Source: Rhynchosporium graminicola (taxonomy: Eukaryota; Ascomycota; Leotiomycetes; Helotiales; Ploettnerulaceae). Taken from it: a DNA stretch of 64,000 nucleotides. Below the pieces are notes generated by a model. The model saw nothing but the letters and a program-made list of their open reading frames with translations. It was not told the origin of the DNA and did no database searches. Position numbers and translations under genes: made by a program. Positions 1-12,639 of this stretch are shown one piece after another (position 1 is the first letter of the stretch; each line of letters starts with the position of its first letter). The DNA lies in contig FJUW01000012.1 of the NCBI GenBank assembly GCA_900074885.1, positions 1,116,001-1,180,000 of the forward strand, in the 5' to 3' direction.

Positions 1-562
1 TCGACCTTTGGATCGCTATCTGTCTCGACTGAGAACTTCCAGAACTTCGGTGGCCAGACTTCTTCTTCTGCTTTTTCTGTCTCTTTGGGTCGGTAGTAGG
101 CAGTGTGCTTTCCTCGAATATGGAACCAGCCTAGGAAATGTATGAGTGTGTGTACAATAGAGAAGTGGTTCACGGGTATTTACCGGTCATCCCGAAATGG
201 AATACTGGATGTGGAGGCGAAGACATGATCATCCTAGTTTGCTGTTATTACAGCCTGTTTCCTGTAAAGACTTTTGAATATGAGTGACATGTGAAGCACA
301 TACCAGAAGTATTTCCCTTGCTGTCCGGCTCCCAGGACTTTTTTTCCAGTCAACGACTTTTGAAATTCAGCCGCGCTGGTACCAACTTTGCCAAAGACAT
401 TGGCATCTTCTTGAGCTTTGACTACCGAAAGGGTCTTGCCTACGAGACTCTTCTTGATATAACTTACAATTCGTGCAACTGTAAGTTAAATTAGTATGAG
501 ATGTCATGAAGTCATCGATATTTTGAAGAAGAATGAGGCTTACCTTCAGCAATCTCAGGCAT
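1..562 (-). CDS. Formamidopyrimidine-DNA glycosylase (Fpg/MutM-like), 3' part cut by window edge
   Basis: Base-excision repair glycosylase/AP lyase of the plant/fungal Fpg type, acting on oxidised purines. Exons, joined in phase: 544-562, 304-478, 184-233, 1-130 (continues past position 1). The start MPEIAEV carries the family's N-terminal Pro and Glu, the imino nucleophile and catalytic acid once Met is removed. The next residues read RIVSYIKKSLVGKT, then NVFGKVGTS and GQQGKYFW, whose Lys matches the conserved beta-hairpin lysine. The 50-nt exon encodes SSPPHPVFHFGMTG, and the last visible exon encodes WFHIRGKHTAYYRPK and WPPKFWKF, as in fungal homologues. The zinc-less C-terminal domain would lie outside the window. 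PEX11 is divergent, 423 bp away. Family assignment is by recognised motifs; exon borders are GT..AG. Confidence 0.88.
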
Positions 563-985
563 TTTGAAGGATATGGGTTGAATACACGTCAGCTCGTCAC
601 TATATAAATTTGAATTTCTCTGAAGTACGCAAACAAGTTAAGTCATTGGTTGGCTCGACTGTCAAAGGAGGGCAATAAGCGGGAGCTTGCATTCCCACAG
701 GGTCCGTCTGGGTCCAGTAAGGTATCGTGACCACCAGCTGGCCCAGGCTCCCGATTTTGGCGGGGCTGCCAGCAGAGTGCGTTTGGAGTGCCTCGGCCCG
801 TGTGATTGACGTTCTCGAAACCTCCCCGGACTGTCACGAGCTGCACAACATAGATCAACTTCTCTACTACCTACATCAGACATCCTTTCTATCAACTCTC
901 GCATCCCGTTCCTAATTACACCTTCTTACCTCACGCTCCGCGATCTACAACTATATTCAAGGAAGAGTACATCGTCACCGTCAAA
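563..985. other. Divergent promoter region between DNA glycosylase and PEX11
   Basis: The 423-bp spacer between two start codons must hold both promoters. A TATATAAAT-like stretch sits at about 601-609, some 40 bp from the glycosylase start. Nothing else recognisable. Confidence 0.5.
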
Positions 986-1744
986 ATGGTTGCCGACTCC
1001 CTTATCTACCACCCCTCGGTATCCCATTACCTCAAATTCGTAGCCACGACTGTTGGCCGCGACAAGCTCCTCCGCACGATCCAATACTTCTCTCGTTTCT
1101 ACGCTTGGTACCTCTTCCGTACCAACGGCACGCCCGGAGAAATCGCACCTTTCGATGCCATCAAGAAGCAATTCGGGCTCGCCCGTAAGCTCATGCGCGT
1201 AGGCAAGAACGTCGAGCACTTCAAAGCTGCCGCTATCGCCGCAGATTCCAAGAGCTTGGACCCGATTATCAAGTACTGCGCTGTGGGGAGACAGCTGGGA
1301 TATGCTGGATACCTTTCCTTGGATGCAGTTACGTATATCGATGCGGCGGGCATCAGGAAGAGTCCTATGACGCAGAGATTGGCGAAGGAGGCTTACAGGT
1401 GTTGGATGTTCGGACTGTTGTTTAGTGCAGTGTCTGGAACTTACTCGCTCTACAATTTGAGACAGCAGCAGCAGCGTATCAACAAAGAAGACGGAGAAGG
1501 CGTCGTTGCTGCGAAGAGGATTGAGAAGTATGATCAACCCCATTTGGCGCTGAGTTAGAGTTATGGCTAACGATATTTTAGGGAGCGAGCTGCTATCAAC
1601 CTCCAACTTCTGTCCGACCTTTGCGATCTTACAATTCCTACCTCAGCCATTGGGTTGACCAACTTCGATGATGGATTCGTTGGTTTAGCTGGAACGGTTA
1701 GCAGTTTGATTGGCGTGTATGCTACCTGGAAGAAGACTGCATAG
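986..1744 (+). CDS. PEX11: Peroxisomal membrane protein PEX11
   Basis: PEX11 elongates and tubulates the peroxisomal membrane before fission. Two exons, 986-1527 and 1582-1744, join in phase (AA|G) through a 54-nt GTATGA..TTTTAG intron and give 234 aa, the usual length. The N-terminus reads LIYHPSVSHYLKFVATTVGRDKLLRTIQY, an amphipathic segment typical of PEX11. Near the middle is FRVGK-like RKLMRVGKNVEHFKAA, and the C-terminal exon ends in a hydrophobic segment FVGLAGTVSSLIGVYATWKKTA, the family's terminal membrane anchor. Reading through the intron would stop at 1558, so the second exon is needed for the anchor. ATG at 986 has CAAA just upstream (good fungal context). Confidence 0.93.
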
Positions 1745-3419
1745 GGATCTGGCGAGGTCGTGGAACCGGGAGTGGAGAACGGATTACAGATTGGTGTGGA
1801 AGGATTTCCTTCCGGTTTAGAACGTCCCTTGCGTATTGTACGAACGTTGGAACGCTGGATTTATGATGACTTCGTGTTGGAGAAGAGTGCTTCTTTTACT
1901 TGCTATCTGAAACTGGGGATCTTTAATTTGTCTGTCAGGGTGGATAACACTGGAAGAATATTAAAAAAAACTCTAACTTATCGCGTCCTATCAGCGTCTT
2001 CAGACTTGGGACGGAAAATATCACGGCACGCAAGATGACCAGAATACCATGTGCCATTTACACGTGGTCTATATCATGCCCTGATTCCACAGACTATCAG
2101 TCTTCTGCTTACTGCCTAATGCGATTCTAACTATTGTTCTTTGCAAGACTTAGATCCTCAAGGCCCTTCCTACGATATCACCCATAATAGCTCTCTTTGA
2201 CCACTAAACCAACACACTATAGGGTTGTCAGGTGAAGTAAGGCAATATCACTTCTCCATCTTCTCTAGTTCTCCAATCCCTCTACCCTCAATTAACACAC
2301 TTCCCTAAACTGGATCTCCAAGAAAAAGGCCTTACCTGAGCCTCCCTACTTGACCGTCGTGCAAAATCACTCACTCACTCACTCACTCACCAACGTATTA
2401 CTACTGATCACATCACATCTCACCACCACCTCGCTTATTCCCAGGCCAGGTCTCTTGCACTACAATGCACTCACCAACAAAGTAAACAAAAGCACATCAT
2501 AACATCCCGAATTCCCTCGCGTTTCATTTATCCATCGATTCATCCATAAACTGCTGGACTCATCCATAGATAGTTTTTCTAGACTATCGCTGCCCATCGG
2601 CTAATGGAAAGAAACAAGCCATGCATGATTTTTCGACACCTGGTACGTACCATATCGACTTTCTGATCACTGTGGAAGTGCTTGACTGAGGTTGTGGCGT
2701 TGAAATCAAACGCACACCTACTTCCATTCATTCGTTACATTGTGAGTTCATTTTGCTTCGTAATGCAATGCTCGTTCTTCTAATTCTGATGACAGACAAG
2801 CCTCGCGAAGTGCCCAGATTGATTATTCCCGTTGCTCGCAAAAAGTGTTATGAGGATTCGGTAGCTCAAGTCCACAAGGAAATGTCGTGCTTTTCTGCTC
2901 TTCTTAGCAGTACGCAAAGACCCGATCATGAAACTTGGTCCGGAAAGAGACGAAGTGTGTAATGGTTTGTTGCATTTCGTATTAGACTTACGTGGTTGTA
3001 TGTGGGCTTCTGTCAGAAAGATTATGATGGCGGTCATGGTGATGGTGAGATAGCTGGAAGGGGATGTTGATTTCCAAGATACGGATGAGGCTCTTGGATT
3101 GGAGATTAACATGAGAGCCAGGGAGCCCTCGTCTTGATTACAGATACCGAGACACGCTTCACAAATCTAACGGTGGCATTAGACGAACTCACGTTTCATT
3201 TATTGGCATTGAAGTCGAGAATTTGACAAACAATTCCTTTCCATTTCCTTTCCCGCGATAGCTAGGAGACATGCCAATTGACATATCTTGCAGCGAATGC
3301 TGAGAGGCCGCAACAGTGACAATCTGAGCAGCTGCAAAGCATTTAACAAACCGGCATACCAGCCAACATACCCATCGAGTATTCATCCATTGTCCATCCT
3401 GCATTATGTATCGCTTACC
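1745..3419. other. Gene-free interval with (TCAC)n microsatellite
   Basis: 1.67 kb between convergent PEX11 and the MFS transporter. Short open frames here start at non-ATG codons or lack any recognisable family. Apart from the microsatellite I see nothing coding. Confidence 0.5.
2367..2390. repeat. (TCAC)6 microsatellite
   Basis: Six perfect TCAC units in the interval downstream of PEX11. Confidence 0.95.
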
Positions 3420-5079
3420 TCAACGTCTAGTCGCGCTCGTAGAGAAATTGACGACAGAATCACCATCATTACCATCCGTACCATCCTCCCGCTCAGGCTG
3501 ATCTCTCATCCTACGAGTGACGAAGAATCCAACACCGCCAGCAGCAGCACTCGCACCAGTAAACACCATGATGGCACCATAATCACTCGCAAATCCCTTC
3601 GCAATACCACCAAGCGATTTTTTCAAGAGAATCTCACTGATAGGACCACTGGCCACAGCACCAAGGCCTCGACCAGCTGCGAACATACCCATAAGGACTC
3701 CCATGCTGGCGGTCTCACATCCTCGAACCTTTTGGACTTCCTTCATCATGCCGGCCCAGAGAGCAGAGTATCCGCCTGCGAAAGAACCATAGACCATCGC
3801 GAAGATGACGAGGCGCCTGATTTCGCTGGCGGGACCCCAGAATACGAAGACGGACAGGGTACTGCCGAAGGTTGAGATGGCGATGACGTGCGAGATGTGC
3901 ATTTTGTCGCAGAGGAAGCCGAAGCCGATGGCCCCAACGACGGAGAAGAGGTTGAGCAGTGCGAGGACAATGACGCCCTTGTGAGCGGAGAGGTTGAGGT
4001 AACTAGCGTAGGTTGGCAGGAAAATGGCGGGCATGAAGAACCCGAATGACTCCAGGATATTGCTGAGTTGTAGGAGGATAAAAGTGGGCTTGAAGAGGAA
4101 GGTGTAGGATGATCTTTTGTATGGGGGAGGTGGTGAGGGAACGGGAACTCGAGGTTTGATAAAGTAGACCAAGGGTGCGCAGAGGAACACGAGGATGATT
4201 GACCACTGAGTTGAGTTAGCATTTCTTATTCGTGAGAGGCAGGTAGAACCAAGGAAGGCTGCGACGATTATGGTACTCACAATTCGAAGTGTGTATTCGA
4301 AACCCCATGTATCAAGAAGTGCCTTGAGAGCGAAAGGAAAGACGAGTCCACTCTTAAGAAGCGTTAGCAGGAAATTTTAACTGTCAACTCTCAAGTAGAC
4401 GTACAGCTCCGACACCAGACCACATTACACCGAATGCAAGTCCCTTTCTCTTTTCGAACCACTGGTCGAGGTAGAACATAGTTGGCGCATAAAGAAGACT
4501 ACCACCAACAGCGTACATGACTCCCTGGGTGATGATCAGGTGCCAGATTTGGGTAGCAAAGCTAGACAGGATCAGAGCCAGAGCACTAATAACCAGACCA
4601 ACGACCGAGCACCAACGGTGGAAACCTGGGAAAGCCTCGAGGACGGTCAGCGTGACAGGAGCCATCAGGTACATAACCCCCAGGGAGCTAGTGCCAATTG
4701 CAGCGATACCACTGGGATTCTTGCCGAAGACTGGGTGTTTGGCGTAGTAGGCCTGGAAGACACCAAAGGAGAACGAGAACCCTGTATTTACGTTAATGAG
4801 GTTTCAGTCGGATTGAGAGATAACTTTACCCCAAATCAATGCCTCGAGAACAAAGCAAGCAACCAAAAAGAGCCAAGCATCGCGTCCGCCATCAACCCGA
4901 GGCTCTCTGGTGTAACCATCGCAGCTGGAGGTGGCTTTGTCTCCGTTCTCGAGCTCACCTGGACCAGTTGGCACTGCCAGGTCTTTCAGAAGAATCTCTT
5001 CAAAAGTGGTCTTATCACGAATGTGGCGGAAATAAGCAGGAGCAGGAGGCTCGAACAACTGCTCCAATGAGGAAGACAT
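3420..5079 (-). CDS. MFS transporter, monocarboxylate-permease (MCT) type
   Basis: Predicted plasma-membrane permease of the fungal monocarboxylate-transporter-like MFS group. Four exons, 4830-5079, 4405-4781, 4281-4352 and 3420-4205, are all in phase and give 494 aa. A cytosolic N-terminus (about 70 aa) precedes the first membrane segment AWLFLVACFVLEALIWG. The second exon has FGVFQAYYAKHPVFG, then helices with the MCT-like motif YLDQWFEKRKGLAFG and WSGVGA. Exon 3 ends TWGFEYTLRI, leading to the sixth helix and the characteristic IKPRVP loop. The last exon holds the C-terminal six helices (FFMPAIFLPTYASYL, FGFLCDKMHIS) and a charged tail. Substrate cannot be read from sequence; MCH/esbp6-like monocarboxylate or riboflavin carriers are the nearest named relatives. 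Confidence 0.88.
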
Positions 5080-7378
5080 TGCTTATGGCTGACTGTATCT
5101 TCAAATGATGAGGTTTGTTCTTTTGCAGACGTGTGAAAGGACAAGTTGACGAAAGAGTGAGCAAGAAAGGTCGAGGTAGAAGGCGGGTGGGTGGTGGTTC
5201 ACTAGCGCAATAGGAGTAAAGGCTCGAAAGGTGAACTCGCAATCAAGAAATTCGAAGCGGAGATAACGAAGTTCAAAAGGCCGTAGCAAACAGACAAACC
5301 CACTACAGGATCTGAGGTGGAGGTCACCACTCTCTATGGCAGCGACACCTTGGTTTCTCTCACCTACTTGCTGCTCTCGATCTGCACCTCCACCGAAAAG
5401 GCTGCTGGAAAAATTTCTATACGCAGATATCACTATCTTGCGAATCAGAACTCCATAAACTACCACTTGTCTTGATCTCGAATACAAGGCATCACCCCTC
5501 TAGAAAAGCAACGAAGATCTGGCTGCAAGATATAAAAGCTACCTTGAATTTTCGACCTGAAGCGTACCAATTGCCATTGCCCCCTTCAAACCAACTTATC
5601 TCAAAGGCCAACACGGATGCAGATTGCATCCAAAACAAACCCGACAAGTAGGTACATTATGAGACGCACGTATCCGGTCGATAGACATGCTGCCATTCTT
5701 GCAAAGCGGTTTATGAGTGCCCATGGAGGTCGGCCCTAACTCAATCATCTGATGATCGTGTCTCCACAATACAGGCAACTCCCAAAGAAGCAAACGAAAA
5801 ACAGCTAAGCAGGTCGTTCTAGACAGTAGCGATGAAATCGCCCCTACGCCGGTCTGGATGCGCTGAAGTAGAACCTTTCATTTGTAACATCTCATTGTGA
5901 TCCTGAGGCATCCCACAACAAGTTGTGACTGGGAAAATGTCCAATCAGCAGCCAGTACATCACTTCTGGAATGTGGAGGCTGAAGCGGTTGCAGAAGGGA
6001 GAGCAGTTACGGTCCAATCTTCATTCTGGCGGCTCCGCGAGCTCGGGGTTCATTGCAGCTTGGGTGCAGTATAAGTCGGCACTAGCGCATCCTTGGACTG
6101 TCGTATGGCAGAACCCTATCATCGGTAGCGAGTGAGAAATCGAATCACTCGATATAATGACATGTCGGAATCTCTTGGAGCCCGTGGTTCCCGATCAGCT
6201 CGTAATTGAACATACGGGGGAAGTAGACAAAATTACCGCTCTGTTTGCCTGCGGAGCCTCAAGTCTCCAAAGTCACATGGTTACCTGTAAACAATGGCAT
6301 CAGCCGGTTGGCAGTTCTTTACGAGGTGCAGGTGCTTGTGGCCTAGCTTTGGAATATTCTGTAGAAGCTCGGATCCGTTCATCGCAACAAGTATAACCAA
6401 AAGGCACACACAGGCGTGGCTCATGATTATTTCATGAAGATAATTGCAGGGCGAGGCACTTCAATAAGATCTAAGGCTTCATATCAATGCCAAGACGTAC
6501 AGGACTATGTAAGGGAAACAGAAATGTTGGCAGTGACATCAGGCTTCGAAATATGTCGATGCCATCCGATACCGTGGTGTATTTGAGATCAGGATAGACG
6601 ACGGACAGCTCGAAGATGACATTTGCAAGCCGAACTATACTTTTAGATGTTGGTCATTGCAGCCGAGCCGAATGAGATGTGACATCGCTTGTATGGAGTT
6701 ACACAACGGCGGCGGGAGATCGCTTTGAGCGATCAGGGATGATAGCTGAGTATGTTGATTTGACGTGATCTGATATGATGAAGCATCATCCGAATCACAC
6801 CAAGAAGAGACATTCAAATTCCTGTAGGCACACCGGAGAAGCAATCCTGGGGGTTCGATAGTACATAGAACTCAGTCATCGATGGCGCCTCATGGACACG
6901 ACCGCTAGATGAGTGCGCGGCATACGATGATAATCCAGTGTAGCTGCTAAGAGAAGCAGCAGTGCCGGATCGAGATCTCTTTCCGTGAGTTCCTGCAGAT
7001 CTGCAGGTAATGAACTGGCAGGGGTTACTAATATACCCTTTAGCGAGTGAAAATCTACGTAGCTTTTTCTATACTAGCCTTTCGATCCGGTATGATATGG
7101 CTGACTTCTGGTACCAGTCAGCTAAGTAATTTAGAAGAAGGTGAATGGTGAATCAAGGTCTCACAGCAGAAGCAAATGCATACCGGTTTTTTCATCCCGT
7201 CAAGTCTTCATTGCAACCACAGTCTCGCCGTTTGAAGAAAGCATTTTTTACTCTCAGGGCGACAAAAAGTCAATCTTGGCGACTATCCTCCACTTTCCAA
7301 TCCTGTAAAGAGCTTGTTCCCACCCAACCTGCTTCCAAAGCCTCGCTATGCAAATCTAGGAACCAATCGAACCCCAAA
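5080..7378. other. Gene-free interval upstream of the MFS transporter
   Basis: 2.3 kb holding the MFS promoter and the TRM7 3' flank. Short open frames on both strands have no start context or recognisable domain. No repeat seen. Confidence 0.45.
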
Positions 7379-8629
7379 TCAAACACTGGTCTTCCCATAT
7401 GCGCCCCCGGTACTTTTCCTCATCTCGAGTGCTCTCTTGTATGGCGGAGCTGTGGGAGGCTGTATAGGATCAAGCGATACGTGGTCTTTTGAAAGATGAT
7501 ATGATGCATCAGCATCAAAGCCAGACAGATCTCCACACGCCAGAAATGGAGCGATCCATCTCCCATTTCTTTTTGCCTCCGAATCAACTTCTGGTAAGGA
7601 AAGCTCAACATTGCCATCCGCAGAAGTTGTGCGTGCAGGCATGCTTGAAGACCAAGTGCCATGAGTGGGATTCTGATGTAAAGCAGGCGCAACAAGAGGC
7701 TCTTGTGCTATTTTGGCCGCGACCATCCTGGGAAGTCTATCCCCAACGCCCATTGGCTCCTCAAGGCTCGCCTTGAATCCCGCTGGGGGACTGAAGTTTA
7801 AGCAGACAATGAATGCCTCCACACTGCTTGCTCGACTTGACCTGGGTTTAGCAACGACAACATCCTCAAAGAACAGCTTGAGCTGTGCGAAAAGGAGATC
7901 TACATTGCGGCCTCGGAATATTTTCGCCACAAACTTGCCGCCAGGTCGTAGGACGCAGAGTGCTAGGTTCAGAGCTGCGAATAGTAGCTGAGACTGTACA
8001 TACATATCGAGATCATGTAGACCAGTGACATCTGGAGCGCCGTCTGAAATGACAAGATCCACAGGATGTGCAGCATGCTGTGATTGGGAAGATGGATCAT
8101 ACGTCGGATCAAGAGCACGGAGAAGCAGAGGAACTGTAGCTGGATGTGTAATATCTGCACGGAGACATATAATGCCTTCTAATGGGCTCATGGGTTGCAG
8201 GTCTATAGCAACGATCTTGACATCTTTTCGGGGATTCAACTCTGCTGCATCAGACCGAGTTCTCTCTGCAAGTATTTCTCTTTCCTGAATCTCGGCAATT
8301 GTAGGCTCCTCTCCAGTGGCTTCGAGTAGCAGTTGACGAATTTTCTCTTGCCTATCTTCCCATGCAGTTCGGCCAAATTTCTCGCCCTTGATCAGAACTC
8401 GAGACAGGACTTGACTCCAACTTCCAGGAGCTGCACAGAGATCGACCACACGAGTTACATCTGCGAACAAGTCGAATTCTATCTTTTATTAGCGGTGTGC
8501 AACCGTTGAAGGAATAGATTAGATGCCTTCGTCGAGCTGGAGAAGCTTGAATGCACTTCGTGCACGCCAGCCTTGCTCCTTTGCCAGCCTATAGTAAGCG
8601 TCGCGTTTATCTTTCGAGGATTTCCCCAT
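7379..8629 (-). CDS. TRM7: tRNA 2'-O-ribose methyltransferase TRM7 (FtsJ family)
   Basis: SAM-dependent FtsJ-type enzyme that 2'-O-methylates anticodon-loop positions 32 and 34 of tRNAs. Exon 1 (8527-8629) encodes [20 protein letters not shown] and [11 protein letters not shown]; exon 2 (7379-8478) continues [21 protein letters not shown]. The product is 400 aa; yeast Trm7 is shorter, the excess being the C-terminal tail. The K-D-K-E tetrad is visible: Lys28 in SAFKLL, Asp in [10 protein letters not shown], Lys in [11 protein letters not shown] and Glu in [11 protein letters not shown]. The SAM site is DLCAAPGSW. The only intron consistent with the protein starts GC rather than GT (AAG|GCATCT) and ends GATAG, with a GCTAAT branch-like site. 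MAK5 is divergent, 225 bp away. Confidence 0.92.
8479..8526 (-). other. GC-AG intron in TRM7
   Basis: This 48-nt intron has the non-canonical donor AAG|GCATCT and the acceptor GATAG. It contains GCTAATA about 14 nt before the acceptor. Reading through hits a stop (GGC ATC TAA), and only this junction restores [12 protein letters not shown] of the conserved family. Confidence 0.8.
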
Positions 8630-8854
8630 GATAGTCAACGAATAGTGTTTAAGTGGGATAATAATTGGACTGTTCTAACGAGGCTGGATTGACTAACTGG
8701 ACGGGTTTTTGCTAGCGCCATAGCGTAAGGCTAACAGTGCTAAATATATATATACCCTGTAGAAAAAGTTGGCGGGATGAGCAGAGCAGCATTGCTTTTT
8801 ACCGTTCTTTATCACCTCTCGCGCCAGATATAATATACACCCAGCAATTTTGAA

Positions 8855-11215
8855 ATGGCTCCCGAACAGAAAAAAAGGGCCAGGCCCGTACCAAAGGCCA
8901 GTCAGCGATCCAAAAAGCGGCAAAAAATTGAAGTTACGAAGATTGAAACAGAATCTGCGGTCAAGCGGCCGGTAGCATTAGATGCATTGCCATGGAACGA
9001 AGTGCAGATGCCCGATATGTTCAACGATGCTGAGGGTTTTTTTGGTTTGGAAGAAATCGAAGGAGTGGAGGTTGTTAAGGATGGGAATAAAGTCAGATTT
9101 GTACGTACGAGAGACAGCTTAGAAATTTGCAATATTGATTCAGTTCAGATGACTGCTGCGAAACCTACCTTTGACGAAGACGAGGAATTCGAAGGATTCG
9201 GAGAAGAGGAAGAAAAGAAGGAGGCATCAAGTCAGGTGGAGCTTACAAAGTCTACGCCCGCAGTCGAAGAAAAGGTTGAAAAGGCCGAGAAAGCAGCGTC
9301 GAAGGAGAAGCAAAAAGACAGGAAAGAGAAAAAAGCGAAGCAGGACCAGGCAAAAAAGGACAAATTAAAGGAGCCGGAAACGAAGAAAGATGACGAGGAG
9401 AAAATTATTGAATCCAGCGCGAATGTATTCAAATTGTTAGAGGAAGATGCCGAAGAGGAGGAGACAGACGTTTCCGCATGGGAAGAACTGGATCTCTCTC
9501 CCGGTACACTTTCCGCACTTTCGAAGATGGGATTCGCAAATCCAACCCTAATTCAATCCGCCGCCATACCAGAGATTCTTGCCGGACACGATGTTGTGGG
9601 AAAAGCGTCTACGGGGTCTGGAAAGACTCTTGCATTTGGTATACCCATACTGGAAAGCTGGATAGAAAGATATGGAGAGTTGGATGAAGCTGCACTGAAA
9701 GAGGCAAGGCCACCAACTGCTTTGATTCTGTCTCCCACCCGTGAATTGGCGCATCAGTTGACGGAACATATCACCACCCTCTGTAAAGGCCTAACGAATG
9801 CCCCGTACGTTGCTGCGGTCACTGGAGGATTGTCTGTTCAAAAGCAGCAGCGCCAGCTCGCGAAAGCCGATATAGTTATTGGTACCCCTGGACGTCTATG
9901 GGAAGTAATGAGCTCGAGTATCGAGTTGACCGCATCCTTTAAGCAAATTAAGTTTTTGGTCATTGATGAGGCGGATAGGCTTTTGACTGAAGGCCACTTC
10001 AAAGAGGCAGAGGAGATCATCAACTCACTTGACAGACATGTGGATGCTGATGAAGGTGATGAGAGCGTCCCAGAGAGACAGACATTGGTATTCTCTGCAA
10101 CATTCCACAAGGGATTACAGCAGAAGCTTGCTGGCAAGGGAAAGAATGGACTCATGGATGATGGAGAGTCAATGGAGTACCTCCTGAAGAAGCTGAACTT
10201 TCGAGAAGACAAACCCAAATTTGTAGATGTTAACCCAGTTTCACAGATGGCAGATAGATTAAAAGAGGGTATGGTCGAATGTGCTGGGACCGAAAAGGTA
10301 CGTATCTTGCAAAAAACTGTATGCTCTTGCTAACTATTTCAGGACCTATACTTGTACTCACTTCTCCTCTATCATCCAAACCAGCGAACACTGATCTTCA
10401 CCAACTCGATCCACTCAGTCCGTCGACTTACTCCCTTGCTCCAAAATCTAAACCTTCACGCTCACGCCTTACATTCTCAAATGGCGCAGAAGGCTCGGAT
10501 GCGGTCCATCGAGCGCTTCTCATCTCCCAAAGCCACCAGTTCGATACTCGTGGCGACTGATGTCGCAGCTCGTGGTCTCGATATCGGTGGAGTTCAACTC
10601 GTCATCCATTACCATCTTCCCCGCGCAGCAGACATGTATGTCCATCGTTCCGGTCGAACAGCTCGAGCCGAAGCGTCCGGAACCAGTATATTGATGTGCG
10701 CTCCCGAAGAAGTAGTTGGGATGCGTCGTCTAGTTGCAAAAGTACATGCCCAAAATGCTGTTGCTGGTGGAGGAAATAAGTCGAAGTATTACATGCGGTC
10801 CTTGGATATCGATCGTAAGGTTGTGTCACGTCTAAAGCCAAGAGTCACGCTGGCGAAAAAGATTGCTGATAGTGCGTTGGCGAAGGAGAGGAAGGGTCAT
10901 GATGATGAGTGGGTGAGGACTGCTGCTGAAGAGCTGGGCGTGGATTATGATAGTGAAGATTTTGAGGCTGCGGGTGGTGGGAGAAAGGGCCGTGGAACGG
11001 GACGAAAGCTGAGGGATAAGGAGATGAGAGCCCTTACGAAAGGAGACCTTGGTGCATTGAGGGGTGAGTTGAAGGGTCTTCTAGCGCAGAGAGTCAACGT
11101 TGGTGTGAGTGAGAGGTACCTGACTGCTGGAATGGTAGACATCAACGAGCTCCTTAAAGGAACACAGGGTAATTTCCTTGGGCAGGTCGATGGCATAGGT
11201 ATGGATGATGTGTAA
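8855..11215 (+). CDS. MAK5: ATP-dependent DEAD-box RNA helicase MAK5 (60S assembly)
   Basis: Nucleolar helicase of large-subunit pre-ribosome assembly. Exons 8855-10297 and 10343-11215 join in phase 0 through a 45-nt intron with a CTAAC branch site, giving 771 aa. A basic N-terminus (KKRARPVPKASQRSKKRQK) is followed by a highly charged K/E tract, a spacer, then the helicase core. Motifs: Q motif NPTLIQSAAIP, I ASTGSGKT (about residue 250), Ia PTRELAHQ, Ib TPGRLWEV, II DEAD (about 371), III SAT, IV LIFTNS, V ATDVAARGLDI, VI HRSGRTAR (about 580). The acidic N-terminal AWEELDLSPGTLSALSKMGF preceding the Q motif is diagnostic of the Mak5 subgroup. The tail is K/R/G rich. It shares a short bidirectional promoter with TRM7. 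Confidence 0.94.
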
Positions 11216-12639
11216 ATTGCTATCAGTTGACATCATATGAAGATTTTGGCAAAATTTCTAGTCACGCTCAAGTTGTGAAGTAGTACAGCAAGTAAGTATG
11301 GCATAACATGAGAATATCACCAGACAATGTGTTGATGAGGTGTAATTTCATGGGTTGCTTGAGGTCTCTGTATGCTCCCGCGCGAAGGTGCGAATGGCGG
11401 TCTTCGTGAACTCACTCAAAGCACCAGGATATCTATATCATCTTAACGGCATCGACGAAGAAAAGTAAAATGAAGTCTCCCGAATGCGAAGCTAACCAAC
11501 CTACCGAAAGCTCAGTAGAAGTGCCATCCCGATGAATCTGCTCCTTTCTGCCAGCAACTCCTTGATAAAATTGCAATTAAGTACAAAATTTCCTAGAAAA
11601 TGATCACCATACCCCAAGCAGTCATCAGTACACTGTCATTGGATCAGTCCGCGTGCTGTCCCACGGGCCTGATGGGTTGAAATATTTGGCGCAGTTCTTC
11701 TAAGCGCGATAGGAAGATGCTGCGGATAAATTCTATGCTGGGATATGCAAGATGAGGCCGCCTACATCGAAAACCAAGTCTCATAATTCCAATGCTTGAG
11801 ATTAAGCATCTCGATGTGGTTGTGGCTGTGGTTGTGAATCCAATTTTGGTCCGCGCTGCTATTTTGGCCCGGTAACTGGTGGTAAATTCGAGCACCGATT
11901 TTCTTTTCAAGACAAACAACAATCATTCCTGGGGCTGTCAGTCGTATGATTAAGGATTAAACATGGTTGCTGTAGAGCTGGGAATACTTTGACACGTCAT
12001 TGGAGATACGATTGGGATGTTTAGGTTCTAATCCAGCTTCAGCGGCGAAAGTAAACAAACACATGTATCGGCGTTCAGATGACCCATCGAGGCGCAAGAA
12101 CGATGATAAAGGGGTAAGCAGACAGCAATATCTTGATTATTTGAATGATTCCATTGTGGGAACCCATTGTGACTCACTCACGAAGCTATTGGCAAGTGTC
12201 CGGTGAGTAATAATATCAATACCCTCGGCATCGGCTTCGCTAACTAGCTCTAGCACCCACGATACCACAACCGAAAAATCAAGCTCCATATAGCGAAATA
12301 TCACACAAGCCCAGCATCAAACTACCATGGTGCAGTGGTCTTGGTCGCCAATCCGACAAGTGTGTACCCATCGGCACGACATTCGAGGGTCCGAACACTG
12401 GTACCAGCTCAGGTTATAGAAAGTATTGCCCAAGCTGCCCAGAAGCTCCGAGTGCTCCAGAATCAACCTATCGACCTAAAAGAGATTCTGGACCTCTCTG
12501 AGGCACACACGACGCTACGAAGGAAACACGATTGACTGAAAGCAGCAGTCGACATTCTTCAATTCCTGTTCTGTCCTCGACAAACCGGCAAGAGATGTAG
12601 GCAATTCGAAATCGGCGAGCTGAACTCTTCTTTTGCCTT

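Noticed and set aside
12020..12045. GGTTCTAATCC resembling a tRNA B box
   Set aside because: No A box, acceptor stem or cloverleaf could be drawn around it.
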